NCBI GenBank assembly: GCA_963806935.1
Contig: CAWEAT010000006.1
Span: 1-64,000 of the forward strand
Length of the DNA: 64,000 nt
Origin: Roseiarcus sp963806935
GTDB lineage: Bacteria > Pseudomonadota > Alphaproteobacteria > Rhizobiales > Beijerinckiaceae
Direction: 5' to 3'
The notes below the pieces were generated by a model, which was given only the letters and a program-made list of their open reading frames with translations, was not told the origin of the DNA and did no database searches. Both the position numbers and the translations under genes were made by a program. How positions within the stretch are numbered: position 1 is the first letter of the stretch; every line of letters begins with the position of its first letter. This document shows positions 17,713 to 26,595 of this stretch, in pieces.

Positions 17713-17957
17713 GTTTCCGCCTAGCACGAAACCCCCAGCGCGCAAACGCCGACATTGGGATTGCAGGGGCGTTCCGGGTCGTCAATCGCGCCATCGCACT
17801 GTTGGATCTATTATTGCAATCAAAGGTTGAGTTATCCACAAGCAAAAGTTGCTATCCGGTGCTCGTTAGCGTTAATGAACGGAGCTAGAGCGGCATGAGC
17901 CGCCGCCCCTTCGCCTATTCCGAATTCCAGCGATGGGAACCCAAGAAGGCAACGTAG

Positions 17958-18179
17958 ATGAGCCTGCGCCAGCTGCCTGTCGGGCGTCAGCGTGCATGGC
18001 TATTGGACGGCGAGCGCGAAGACAGGAGCCGCACGTGGGGGGCGGTTCGCGCGCAATGGTCTGCCCGCCGCATTTGCCTCTGGGTAGCAGCTTGCGCAGG
18101 CGGCGCAGGTGTTTTCATCGCGGCCGCGTTTCTGTATCTGATGATCGCAGCGCCTGAGGCGACCAGTTACCTGGGCTAG
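17958..18179 (+). CDS. possible small single-pass membrane protein
   Basis: The 73-residue protein has a charged N-terminus ('LLDGEREDRSRTWG') and one hydrophobic helix 'AACAGGAGVFIAAAFLYLMIAA'-like segment near residues 43-65. A 20-codon frame (17895-17957, MSRRPFAYSEF...) ends in TAG directly before this ATG, so the two may be coupled. No family is recognised. Confidence is low because both frames are short. Confidence 0.35.
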   Translation: MSLRQLPVGRQRAWLLDGEREDRSRTWGAVRAQWSARRICLWVAACAGGAGVFIAAAFLYLMIAAPEATSYLG

Positions 18180-18294
18180 CCGAACCCGCCGCCGCCATCG
18201 CCACCACTCCAGTCCGCCCTGTCAAACTGCCTCACCTGATGCTATATATGGATCGACCGGCCGGGCCTTGAACCCGGTTGATGGGAGATTCGAG

Positions 18295-18681
18295 ATGGCG
18301 TCCCGATTGCTACGGCGACAGGTGATGACTCTGACCGACGCGGCGGCGGCGCGGGTGCGCGAATTGACCGAAGCCGCCGGCAAGCCGGTCGCGGGCTTGC
18401 GGGTCGGGGTGAGAAACGGCGGCTGCGCCGGCATGTCCTATACGATGGAGCTCGCCGAGACCGCGACGCCAATGGACGAGATCGTCGAGGACAAGGGCGT
18501 CAAGCTGCTCATCGACCCGAAGGCGGTGCTGTTCCTGCTCGGCTCGCAAATGGACTTCAAGGTCGACCGGCTGTCGGCGAGTTTCGCCTTCTCCAACCCG
18601 AACGAGACCTCGGCCTGCGGCTGCGGCGAAAGCGTCGCGATCACGCCGGCGAGCCCCGAGGCCCTCAACGCCCCGGCCTGA
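18295..18681 (+). CDS. sufA: SufA/IscA-type iron-sulfur cluster carrier
   Basis: The A-type carrier domain includes 'MTLTDAAAARVRELTE', 'LRVGVRNGGCAGMSY' with the first conserved cysteine, and the C-terminal pair in 'SACGCGESV'. These three cysteines bind or transfer Fe-S clusters. The start at 18295 follows GGGAG by seven bases. The rest of a suf operon is absent, so this is a stand-alone copy or the end of a rearranged cluster. The next gene, TfoX-like, is only nine bases downstream and probably co-transcribed. Confidence 0.92.
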   Translation: MASRLLRRQVMTLTDAAAARVRELTEAAGKPVAGLRVGVRNGGCAGMSYTMELAETATPMDEIVEDKGVKLLIDPKAVLFLLGSQMDFKVDRLSASFAFSNPNETSACGCGESVAITPASPEALNAPA

Positions 18682-18690
18682 TTATCGTCA

Positions 18691-19044
18691 ATGAGCCCAG
18701 AGGCTTTGAAGGAACTCTTCAAGCCGTTCGGCGAGGTTTCGGTCAAGCGCATGTTCGGCGGCGCCGGCGTCTATGCCGAGGGCCTTTGTTTCGCGATCGA
18801 GCAGGGCGGCGAAGTTTTCCTCAAAGTCGACCAGCTGTCGCAACAGAGCTTCGCCGAGGCCGGCTCCTCGCCCTTCATCCACTTCGCCAAGGGCAGGCCG
18901 ATGACGACCTCCTTCTGGCGCTTGCCGGCGATCGCCCACGCCGAGACCGACGAACTGCGCCGGTGGGCGTCGCTTGGACTGGAGGGAGCGCGGCGCGCGG
19001 CCGCAGCCAAGGCGCGAAAGCCAGCCAAGGCGAGGAAGACCTAA
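18691..19044 (+). CDS. TfoX/Sxy N-terminal domain protein
   Basis: The 117-residue protein has the TfoX N-terminal fold with 'VKRMFGGAGVYAEGLCFA' near residue 17, 'VFLKVD' and 'SFWRLPAIA'. A Lys/Ala-rich tail 'AAAKARKPAKARK' ends it. Full-length TfoX activates competence genes in gammaproteobacteria. Alphaproteobacterial members have only this domain and no proven role. It directly follows the sufA-type gene. Confidence 0.88.
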   Translation: MSPEALKELFKPFGEVSVKRMFGGAGVYAEGLCFAIEQGGEVFLKVDQLSQQSFAEAGSSPFIHFAKGRPMTTSFWRLPAIAHAETDELRRWASLGLEGARRAAAAKARKPAKARKT

Positions 19045-19106
19045 AATATTTTGAGTACGCGGACGCCGACCGCGTCATCCGCGCTCGAGCGGAGCGCGGA
19101 TACGGA

Positions 19107-20660
19107 TCACTCCTCGGCGTCGATCGGCGCGGGCGCGGGCCGCGCGCGGACCTTGACCGGTCGCAGCAGGAAGTCGGGCACGTGGTCGCCGAGGCCGATC
19201 ACCGGCGCGTCGTCCTCGCGGGCCGGACGCTCGCGGCGAGGCGGGGGATCGGCGAAAGAAGGGGCGCGCGGGGCGGCGGCGCGCTCAGCCTCGGCGGCGA
19301 TGCGCTCGCGGGGCGGGCGCTCGGCGTGATGACGGCGCGAATCGGGGTGGCGGCTCGCGTGCCGGTCCGGGCGCTCGCCCGCCTCGACAGGCGCGGGGCG
19401 CCGCCCAGCGTGCCGGTCCGGGCGCTCGGCTCCCTCGACCGGCGCGGGGCGCTCGGAGCGCCGGTGTGCGCCGCCGCGGCCGCTCTGGGGCCGCTCGCGC
19501 CGCGGCGCCTCGGCCTCGTCGTCCGGGGGCAATTGAGCGCCGTCCTGCCAGTCGATCTTGCGCGCGATGAGCTTCTCGATCTCGGCGATCGCCTTCTGGT
19601 CGATGCGCGAGACGAGGGTCAGCGCCTGGCCCGATTTTCCGGCGCGGCCGGTGCGGCCGATCCGATGGACGTAATCCTCGGAATGATGGGGCGCGTCATA
19701 GTTGATCACGTGGCTGACGTCGGGGATGTCGAGGCCGCGAGCGGCGACGTCGGAGCAGACCAGGAGCTGGACCTCGCCGGCCCGGAACGCGTCGAGGGCC
19801 GCCATGCGCATGCGCTGGTCGAGGTCGCCATGCAGCGCGAGCACCGAGAAGCCATGCTTCTGCAGCGACCGGTAGACCACCTGCACGTCGCGCTTGCGGT
19901 TGCAGAAGATGAGCGCGTTCTTGAAGTTCTCGGCGCCGCGGATGATGCGCCTCAGCGTCGAGCGCTTCTCTTCCGGCGTTCCGCCCGAGGGCACGAGCGT
20001 CTGGGTGATGTTCTCCGCGGTCGTGGCGGCGCGCGAGACTTCGACGCGCACCGGATTGTGCAGGAACGCGTCGGCGAGGCGGGTGATTTCCGGCGGCATC
20101 GTCGCCGAGAAGAAGAGGGTCTGGCGGGTGAAGGGCACCAGCTTGCAGATGCGTTCGATGTCGGGAATGAAGCCCATGTCGAGCATCCGGTCGGCTTCGT
20201 CGATGACCAGGATCTCGATCGCGTTCAGGAGCAGGCCGCCGCGCTCGGTGAAATCGAGCAGCCGTCCGGGGGTCGCGATGACGACGTCGGCGCCGCGCGC
20301 GATTTTAGCCTCCTGGTCGCCGAACGACACGCCGCCGATCAGGAGCGCAAGGTTGAGCTTGTGGTTGACGCCGTACTTGCCGAACGCCTCTTCGACCTGG
20401 GCGGCGAGCTCGCGCGTCGGCTCCAGGATGAGGGTGCGCGGCATGCGGGCGCGAGCGCGGCCGCGCTCGAGCGTCGACAGCATCGGCAGGGTGAAGGCCG
20501 CGGTCTTGCCGGTGCCGGTCTGGGCGATGCCCAGGATGTCGCGGCCCTGCAGGGCGAACGGAATGGCTTGTTCCTGGATCGGCGTGGGCGTGTCGTAGCC
20601 CGACGCTTCGACGGCTTTGAGCACTTTTTCGCTCAGGCCGAGTTCGCTAAATTTCATCAT
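19107..20660 (-). CDS. DEAD-box ATP-dependent RNA helicase (RhlE type)
   Basis: Motifs run in order: Q-motif 'YDTPTPIQEQAIP', Walker A 'AQTGTGKTAAF', 'PTRELAAQ', 'TPGRLLD', DEAD in 'VIDEADRMLD', SAT, and the C-terminal 'ARGLDIPDVSHVINYD' and 'HRIGRTGRAG'. A tail of about 120 residues is rich in Arg, Pro and His, as in RhlE proteins that act on rRNA or mRNA decay. The start is either of two adjacent ATGs (20660, 20657); FSELGL comes next as in homologues. It is divergent from the ATPase operon. Confidence 0.95.
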   Translation of the reverse strand: MMKFSELGLSEKVLKAVEASGYDTPTPIQEQAIPFALQGRDILGIAQTGTGKTAAFTLPMLSTLERGRARARMPRTLILEPTRELAAQVEEAFGKYGVNHKLNLALLIGGVSFGDQEAKIARGADVVIATPGRLLDFTERGGLLLNAIEILVIDEADRMLDMGFIPDIERICKLVPFTRQTLFFSATMPPEITRLADAFLHNPVRVEVSRAATTAENITQTLVPSGGTPEEKRSTLRRIIRGAENFKNALIFCNRKRDVQVVYRSLQKHGFSVLALHGDLDQRMRMAALDAFRAGEVQLLVCSDVAARGLDIPDVSHVINYDAPHHSEDYVHRIGRTGRAGKSGQALTLVSRIDQKAIAEIEKLIARKIDWQDGAQLPPDDEAEAPRRERPQSGRGGAHRRSERPAPVEGAERPDRHAGRRPAPVEAGERPDRHASRHPDSRRHHAERPPRERIAAEAERAAAPRAPSFADPPPRRERPAREDDAPVIGLGDHVPDFLLRPVKVRARPAPAPIDAEE

Positions 20661-20899
20661 TTCTCGCTTAACGCGAATGCCTCGCATCCGCAGGTTTGCA
20701 TATGGGGGCCTCGCTGGACCGCGTCAATGCTGTCGCGGATCCCGGCGCGCAAGCCTCGCACCCGCATCGGCGCGAAGCGCTCGCCGACGCCTCGCCGGAG
20801 CCTTCATTCGCTCTCGGCGCGTTTCCACTTAGATGAAATCGAGAAAATGTCAATAATTTGCGGCTCCAGCTCCAGCCGGGTCTATGGTCTTGCGGCGTG

Positions 20900-22408
20900 A
20901 TGCCGCACTGCGCGAGAGTCTGCCGCCGTGCAAGAAAGGGCGTACGCTTCGCCAAGCGCGAGGAGGCGTCGATTTCGAGTGAGGGCCAATTCGACGGCCG
21001 GGTGACGGCGATTCGCGGCGCCGTGGTCGATCTCGCGTTCGAGAATGGCCCGCCGCCGATCGACGACGCGGTCGAAATTGAGGACGCGGATGGCCGGATC
21101 GTCGTCGCCGAGATCCAGGCGCAGCTCGACGGCTCTTCGGCGCGCGCGATCGCGCTCGAGGCGACGACGGGGCTAAGACGCGGCGACCGGTCGCGCCGCG
21201 CCGGCGGGCCGGTCACGATTCAGGTTGGCGAGGCGATCCTCGGGCGGCTGATTGACGTCCTCGGCCGGGTCGGCGACCGCGGCCCGCCCTTGCCGGCTGA
21301 CGCGCCCCGCTGGCCGATCCACCGCAAGCCGCCCGCGTTCGCGGTCCAGACCGGCGCGACCCGCCTGTTCTCGACCGGCGTCAAGGTGATCGACCTCCTC
21401 GCGCCGCTCGCTCAAGGGGGGAAGGCGGCGATGTTCGGCGGCGCCGGCGTCGGCAAGACGGTCCTGGTGATGGAGCTCATCCACGCCATGGCCGAGACCT
21501 ATCAGGGGATCAGCGTGTTCGCCGGCGTCGGCGAGCGCTCGCGCGAGGGTCACGAGATGCTGCTCGACATGACCGAATTGGGCGTGCTCGCGCGCACCGC
21601 GCTCGTCTACGGGCAGATGAACGAGCCGCCGGGAGCGCGCTGGCGCGTGCCGATGACGGCGATGACGATCGCCGAGTATTTCCGCGACGCGGAGCATCGC
21701 AATGTGCTGCTCCTGATGGACAACGTCTTCCGCTTCGTTCAGGCGGGGGCGGAAGTGTCGGGCCTGCTCGGGCGCGCGCCCTCTCGGGTCGGCTACCAGC
21801 CGACGCTGGCAAGCGAAGTCGCGGCGCTGCAGGAACGCATCGCGTCGGTCGGAGACGCCTCGGTGACCGCGATCGAGGCCGTATACGTGCCCGCCGACGA
21901 TTTCACCGATCCGGCGGTCACGACGATCGCCGCCCACGTGGACAGCATGGTCGTGCTGTCGCGCTCGATGTCGGCCGAGGGCATGTATCCGGCGGTCGAT
22001 CCGATCGCTTCGTCCTCGATCCTCATCGATCCGCTGGTGGTCGGCGAGGAGCATGTCGCGATCGCGACCGAGACGCGCCGGGCAATCGAGCATTATCGCG
22101 AGCTTCAGGACGTGATCGCGCTCCTCGGCATGGAGGAGCTCGGCGCCGAGGACCGGCGCATCGTCGAGCGTGCGCGCCGCCTGCAACGGTTCCTGACTCA
22201 GCCGTTCGCCGTGACCGAGGCCTTCACCGGCGTTCCCGGGCGCTCGGTCGCGGTCGCCGACACCGTGGCCGGCTGCAAGGCGATTCTGGCCGGGGAATGC
22301 GACGACTGGCGCGAAAGCTCGCTCTATATGGTGGGAACGCTCGACGAGGCGCGGGCGAAGGAAGAGGCGGCGCGCCGCTCGGCGCCCGCGGAGCGTGAAG
22401 CGCGATGA
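20900..22408 (+). CDS. atpD: N-ATPase subunit beta
   Basis: The catalytic beta subunit has Walker A GGAGVGKT at residues 180-187, 'GVGERSREGHEM' with the catalytic Glu, Walker B 'LLLMDNVFRF', and 'PSRVGYQPTLASE'. The C-terminal helical domain ends in 'LAGECDDWRESSLYMVG'. The gene heads the order D-C-Q-R-B-E-F-A-G, which is specific to N-ATPases, the laterally spread second ATPase of many bacteria. The start is uncertain: ATG at 20900 leaves an Arg-rich leader of about 28 residues before the first conserved beta strand ('GRVTAIRG'). Confidence 0.95.
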   Translation: MPHCARVCRRARKGVRFAKREEASISSEGQFDGRVTAIRGAVVDLAFENGPPPIDDAVEIEDADGRIVVAEIQAQLDGSSARAIALEATTGLRRGDRSRRAGGPVTIQVGEAILGRLIDVLGRVGDRGPPLPADAPRWPIHRKPPAFAVQTGATRLFSTGVKVIDLLAPLAQGGKAAMFGGAGVGKTVLVMELIHAMAETYQGISVFAGVGERSREGHEMLLDMTELGVLARTALVYGQMNEPPGARWRVPMTAMTIAEYFRDAEHRNVLLLMDNVFRFVQAGAEVSGLLGRAPSRVGYQPTLASEVAALQERIASVGDASVTAIEAVYVPADDFTDPAVTTIAAHVDSMVVLSRSMSAEGMYPAVDPIASSSILIDPLVVGEEHVAIATETRRAIEHYRELQDVIALLGMEELGAEDRRIVERARRLQRFLTQPFAVTEAFTGVPGRSVAVADTVAGCKAILAGECDDWRESSLYMVGTLDEARAKEEAARRSAPAEREAR

Positions 22409-22860
22409 GCGGCGGATTGCAACTGATCATCGCGACCCCGGCCAAGCTGCTCGCTGAAATCGACGACGTGCGTTCGCTGCGGGCCGAGGATGACAGCGGC
22501 GCCTTCGGCGTTCTGCCCGGCCACGCCGACCTCCTGACCGTGCTGCCGCCTTCGGTCGTGCGCTGGACGAGGGGGGACGGAGCGACGCGCTATTGCGCGC
22601 TGAGCGGCGGCGTGTTGCGGGTGGCTGGCGGCAAACGGGTCGCCATCGCCTGCCGGCGCGGCGCGGTCGGCGACGATCTCCCGGCGCTCAAGGTCGAGAT
22701 CGAGGCGCTGCGCTCGGCCGAACTCGACGCCGACCGCAGGGCGCGGGTCGAGCAGACGCGGCTTCATGCGCGCGCGCTGCGCCAGTTGATGCGCTACCTG
22801 AGATCGGGGGGGCCGCTCGGCGACGGCGAGGGGCCGTTCACGGGCGAGGCCGCGCCATGA
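22405..22860 (+). CDS. atpC: N-ATPase subunit epsilon
   Basis: The 151-residue protein has the epsilon beta-sandwich with 'DDSGAFGVLPGHADLLTVLPP' (quoted in part) and 'RYCALSGGVLRV', and a helical C-terminus. Epsilon joins the gamma stalk to the c-ring and may inhibit ATPase activity. Its ATG overlaps the atpD stop by four bases and its stop overlaps the next start, so translation is coupled. An epsilon directly after beta at the head of the operon is typical of N-ATPases. Confidence 0.92.
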   Translation: MSGGLQLIIATPAKLLAEIDDVRSLRAEDDSGAFGVLPGHADLLTVLPPSVVRWTRGDGATRYCALSGGVLRVAGGKRVAIACRRGAVGDDLPALKVEIEALRSAELDADRRARVEQTRLHARALRQLMRYLRSGGPLGDGEGPFTGEAAP

Positions 22861-23144
22861 TCTCGTCCAGCAACGACCGTCACGAGAAAATGCAGGAAGC
22901 GGCGCTGCGACTGGAGAGGCGTGCTGAAGCGGCCCGCGATGAGCGGGAGCCCTCGTTCGCCGCCCGGCTCGGGCAGATCGGCGTGCTCGGATGGGCGATC
23001 GTGACCCCGGTTCTGATCGGAGTTGTGATCGGGCGCTGGCTCGACCGGACCTTCGACGCCGGGATTTTCTTCACCGCGCCGCTCATCATGCTCGGCGCCG
23101 CGGCGGGCCTGTGGACGGCGTGGCGATGGATGCATCGGCAATGA
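22857..23144 (+). CDS. atpQ: N-ATPase AtpQ (AtpI-like) membrane protein
   Basis: About 95 residues with a charged helical head and two membrane helices ('LGWAIVTPVLIGVVIGRWLD' and 'APLIMLGAAAGLW'). The GRWLDRTF turn is the AtpI-family signature. In N-ATPase operons this gene occupies the third position and is called atpQ. AtpI-type proteins help assemble the c-ring and may carry Mg2+. It overlaps both neighbours by four bases. Confidence 0.88.
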   Translation: MISSSNDRHEKMQEAALRLERRAEAARDEREPSFAARLGQIGVLGWAIVTPVLIGVVIGRWLDRTFDAGIFFTAPLIMLGAAAGLWTAWRWMHRQ

Positions 23145-23401
23145 TCGCCGCCCTCATCCTCGGCTTCGCCGGCGGCGCGATCCTCGGCGCGGCGCATCTC
23201 GCTTCGCTGTGGTGGAGCGTGGTTCTCCTGCGCGACGGGCGGCCGGTGCTCGGCGTCATCCTGCAGGCGCTGCGCTTCGTGGCCCTGGCGCTGCTGCTCG
23301 CGATCATCGCCCGCCATGGCGCGGCGCCGCTTCTCGCCGCGGCGTTCGGCGTCCTTGCAGCGCGCGCCCTTCTGCTGCGACGACTGGAGAGGATCGCGTG
23401 A
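23141..23401 (+). CDS. atpR: N-ATPase AtpR membrane protein
   Basis: The 86-residue protein has three predicted membrane helices and a polar turn 'LLRDGRPVLGV'. Arginines flank the third helix. By position (between atpQ and atpB) and size it is AtpR, a protein found only in N-ATPase operons and suggested to interact with the c subunit. Its ATGA start overlaps the atpQ stop, and its GTGA end holds the atpB start. Confidence 0.85.
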   Translation: MIAALILGFAGGAILGAAHLASLWWSVVLLRDGRPVLGVILQALRFVALALLLAIIARHGAAPLLAAAFGVLAARALLLRRLERIA

Positions 23402-24084
23402 AATCTCCGCTGACCCTCGAGCCGCTGTTCCATATCGGCCCCGCGCCGATCACGGAGCCGGTCGTCGTCGCCTGGGCGGTCATGGCGCTGATCGCCGGTT
23501 TTGCAGCGCTGTCGACGCGGCGCCTCGCTCTCGCGCCGTCGAGGACGCAGGCGGCGGTCGAAATCCTGGTTTCCACGATCGACGACCAGATCAGCGGCAC
23601 GATGCAGGCCGATCCGGCGCCGTTCCGCGCCCTCATCGGCTCGATCTTCCTCTTCACCCTGATATCGAACTGGTCGTCGCTCGTTCCGGGCGTCGAGCCG
23701 CCGACCGCCCATATCGAGACCGACGCGGCGATGGCTTTGATCGTCTTCGTGGCGACGATCGCCTGGGGCGTGCGCTCGCGCGGGCTCGGCGGCTATCTCG
23801 CGACTTTCGCCGAGCCGAGCTGGGTAATGATCCCGCTCAACATCGTCGAGCAGTTCACCCGCACGTTCTCGCTCATCGTCCGCCTGTTCGGCAACGTGAT
23901 GAGCGGCGTGTTCGTGGTCGGCATCGTGCTGACGCTGGCCGGTCTTATCGTGCCGATCCCGCTGATGGCGCTCGATCTGCTGACCGGGACCGTTCAGGCC
24001 TACATATTCGCGGTGCTCGCGACGGTGTTCATCGCTTCCGCCGTCGGCGAGCGCCGCAAGCCGTCTCCCGACGCCGCGACCTGA
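23398..24084 (+). CDS. atpB: N-ATPase subunit a
   Basis: About 228 residues with five to six membrane helices. The essential arginine is in 'SLIVRLFGNVMSG', and the last helix has 'VQAYIFAVLATVFIASAV'. Subunit a forms the ion half-channels against the c-ring. GTG at 23398 overlaps the atpR stop and gives the family's usual N-terminus ('SPLTLEPLFHIGP'). A 15-bp gap separates it from atpE. Confidence 0.93.
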   Translation: MKSPLTLEPLFHIGPAPITEPVVVAWAVMALIAGFAALSTRRLALAPSRTQAAVEILVSTIDDQISGTMQADPAPFRALIGSIFLFTLISNWSSLVPGVEPPTAHIETDAAMALIVFVATIAWGVRSRGLGGYLATFAEPSWVMIPLNIVEQFTRTFSLIVRLFGNVMSGVFVVGIVLTLAGLIVPIPLMALDLLTGTVQAYIFAVLATVFIASAVGERRKPSPDAAT

Positions 24085-24099
24085 AGAGCGAGGAAAAAC

Positions 24100-24348
24100 G
24101 TGAACGATCTCATTCAAGCCGTCAGCATTTTCTCCGCCGCGCTCGCGGTCGGCCTCGGCGCGATCGGGCCCGGCCTCGGCGAGGGCAGGGCGGTCGCCTC
24201 GGCGATGGAGGCGATCGCGCGCCAGCCCGAGGCGGCCGGAACGATCTCGCGCACCCTCTTTGTCGGCCTGGCGATGATCGAGACCATGGCGATCTATTGC
24301 CTGGTCATTGCGCTCCTGGTGCTGTTCGCCAATCCGTTCATCAAGTGA
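24100..24348 (+). CDS. atpE: N-ATPase subunit c
   Basis: The 82-residue hairpin has a first helix with GPGLGEG and a loop ARQPEA. The second helix has the ion-binding 'MIETMAIY'. Aligned by eye with the Na+-type Ilyobacter c subunit, the second-helix Glu, the adjacent hydroxyl residue (Thr for Ser) and the Tyr four residues later are kept, and Gln32 is replaced by Glu. This gives two carboxylates, as known for N-ATPases. Na+ coupling was predicted from this motif, but a c-ring from Burkholderia pseudomallei has been reported as H+-specific, so the ion is open. Confidence 0.95.
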   Translation: MNDLIQAVSIFSAALAVGLGAIGPGLGEGRAVASAMEAIARQPEAAGTISRTLFVGLAMIETMAIYCLVIALLVLFANPFIK

Positions 24349-24361
24349 GGCTTCGGCCGCG

Positions 24362-25096
24362 ATGCGGATCGACTGGTGGACGCTCGGGCTGCAAACGTTC
24401 AACGTCCTGGTTCTGGTGCTGATCCTGAGCCGGTTCCTGTTCCGTCCGGTTGCGGCGATCATCGAAGAGCGGCGTGCGGCGGCGGTCAAGCTCCTCGCCG
24501 ACGCGGAAGCGGCGAAGCATGAGGCGAATGCGGCCCGCGACGCCGCCAACGCCGAGGCGGCCCGGCTCGCGGACACGCGCACAGAGACTTTGCGCGCCGC
24601 CGCCGCGGCAGCCGAGACAGAGCGCGCTGCAGCGCTCGCCGCGGCCCGCACGGAGGTCGAGCATTTGCGCGCGGCCGCCGCGGCTGGAATCGAGCGCGAT
24701 CGTCAGGCCGAGGCCGTGGCCGCCTCCGATCGCGCGGCGCGGCTCGCGATCGAGATCGCCGCAAAGCTCATGAACCGCCTGCCGGACGCGGCCCGCGTCG
24801 ACGGCTTCATCGCCGGCCTCGCCGAGGGCCTCGCGTCGCTGCCGCCGGCCAGCAGGGACGGGCTCGGCGCGGGCGGGGACGCCAAACTCACGGCCGCGCG
24901 GCCGCTCAGCGCATCGGAAATGAAATCGTGCCGCGACGCCTTCTCCGCGGCGCTCGGCCGGCCGCTCGATTTCGCGGTTGCGGTCGATCCCGATCTCGTC
25001 GCCGGGCTCGAGCTCGAGACGCCGCACGCGGTGGTCCGCAACAGCTTTCGCGCCGACCTTTCCCGCGTCGTCGAGGAGCTGACCCGCCATGGCTGA
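24362..25096 (+). CDS. atpF: N-ATPase subunit b with a delta-like C-terminus
   Basis: One N-terminal membrane helix ('TFNVLVLVLILSRFLF') is followed by a long Ala/Glu/Arg coiled coil (about residues 30-135). From residue 180 a region reads 'LSASEMKSCRDAFSAALGRP' and then 'VAVDPDLVAGLELETPHAVV', which resembles the C-terminal part of subunit delta ('DP.LIGG'). The operon has no separate delta gene, so this 244-residue b may do both jobs in the peripheral stalk; this is inference. Its stop overlaps atpA by eight bases. Confidence 0.9.
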   Translation: MRIDWWTLGLQTFNVLVLVLILSRFLFRPVAAIIEERRAAAVKLLADAEAAKHEANAARDAANAEAARLADTRTETLRAAAAAAETERAAALAAARTEVEHLRAAAAAGIERDRQAEAVAASDRAARLAIEIAAKLMNRLPDAARVDGFIAGLAEGLASLPPASRDGLGAGGDAKLTAARPLSASEMKSCRDAFSAALGRPLDFAVAVDPDLVAGLELETPHAVVRNSFRADLSRVVEELTRHG

Positions 25097-26595
25097 CGGC
25101 GCCGATTGGCTTCATGGCGAGCGCGAAGCGCTGTCGCGGGTCAAGCTCGCGCCCGAGGCGCTGTCGATCGGCCGGGTGGAGGAGATCGCCGACGGCGTCG
25201 CCCGCGTGTCCGGCCTGCCCGAGGCGCGTCTCGGCGAGCTTCTGCGCTTCGAGGGCGGGCGGCTCGGCTATGCGCTGTCGCTGGAGCGGGACGCGATCAA
25301 CGCGGCGATCCTCGACGAAGCCGAGGCGATCGGGGTCGGCTCGCAGGTCGCGGCGACCGGCGAGACGGCCCGGGTTCCGGTCGGACCCGGCTTGCTCGGC
25401 CGGGTGGTCGATCCGCTCGGGCGGCCGCTCGATCGCGAACAGCCGATCGCAGCCGAGGCGTTCATGCCCGTCGAGCGGCCGGCGCCGGCGATCATCGACC
25501 GCGCGCTGGTGTCGGAGCCGGTCGAGACCGGCGTTCTGGTCGTCGACGCGCTGTTTGCGCTCGGACGCGGTCAGCGCGAACTCATCATCGGCGACCGCGC
25601 GACCGGCAAGACGTCGATCGCGGTCGACGCCATCATCAGCCAGAAGCGCTCGGACATCATCTGCGTGTATGTCGCGGTCGGCCAGCGGGCGACGGCGGTC
25701 GAGCGGGTGGTCGAGGCGGTGAGGGAGTTCGGGGCGCCCGGAGCGCTGCGTGTTCGTGGTCGCCTCCGCGGCGGCGTCGGCGGCGCTGCAATGGATCGCG
25801 CCGTTCGCGGGCTTCACGATCGGCGAATATTTCCGCGACCACGGCGGCCATGCGCTGGTGATCGTCGACGATCTGACGAAGCATGCCGCGACCCATCGTG
25901 AGCTCGCGCTTCTGACTCGCGAGCCCCCCGGGCGCGAGGCCTATCCAGGCGACATTTTCTACGTCCATGCGCGCCTGCTCGAACGCGCGGCCAAGCTCGC
26001 GCCGGAACTCGGCGGCGGATCGCTGACCGCGCTGCCGATTGCCGAGACCGACGCCGGCAACCTCTCCGCCTTCATTCCAACCAACCTGATCTCGATCACC
26101 GACGGGCAGATCGTGCTCGATTCGCGCCTGTTCGCCGCCAATCAGCGCCCTGCGGTCGATGTCGGCCTGAGCGTGAGCCGAGTCGGCGGCAAGGCGCAGG
26201 CGCCGGCGCTGCGCGCGGCGTCCGGACGGCTCAGGCTCGATTATGCGCAATTCCTCGAGCTCGAAATGTTCACCCGCTTCGGCGGCATCGCCGACACCCG
26301 CGTACGCGGCACGATCGCGCGCGGCGAGCGCATCCGCGCGCTCATCGCCCAGCCGCGCTTCGCCACCCTGCGCCTCGTCGATCAGGTGGCGATGCTGTCG
26401 GCGCTGGCCGACGGCGTGTTCGATGAAGTCGCTGTCGCCAACGTCGCGAAAGCGCGGCGGCGCATCGCCGCCGAGCTCGACGCGCGCGCGCCGGAGACGG
26501 TTGCGGCGGTCACGACGACCGGGACCTGCGACGAGGCCAGCCGCGCGCGGCTCGTTGACGCGGTGCGTGTGCTCGTCAAGGCCGGGGCGCCGTGA
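25089..26595 (+). CDS. atpA: N-ATPase subunit alpha, split by a frameshift
   Basis: The non-catalytic alpha subunit has Walker A GDRATGKT, 'DIICVYVAVGQRATAVERVV' and, in the other frame, 'ALVIVDDLTKHA', 'IPTNLISITDGQI' and the arginine finger in 'SVSRVGGKAQ'. The frame changes in a CCC run near 25737-25740. Removing one C gives 'FGAPERCVFVVASAAASAAL', a continuous alpha sequence. All other key residues are intact, so the shift is probably a sequence error. It overlaps both atpF and atpG. Confidence 0.93.

Noticed and set aside
18786..20900. 704-codon open frame on the plus strand
   Set aside because: It runs antisense to the intact DEAD-box helicase and has no domain; it is a GC-skew shadow.
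25730..25760. programmed ribosomal frameshift in atpA
   Set aside because: No slippery heptamer or downstream structure is apparent, and many unrelated genes in the window have similar one-base breaks, so an error is simpler.
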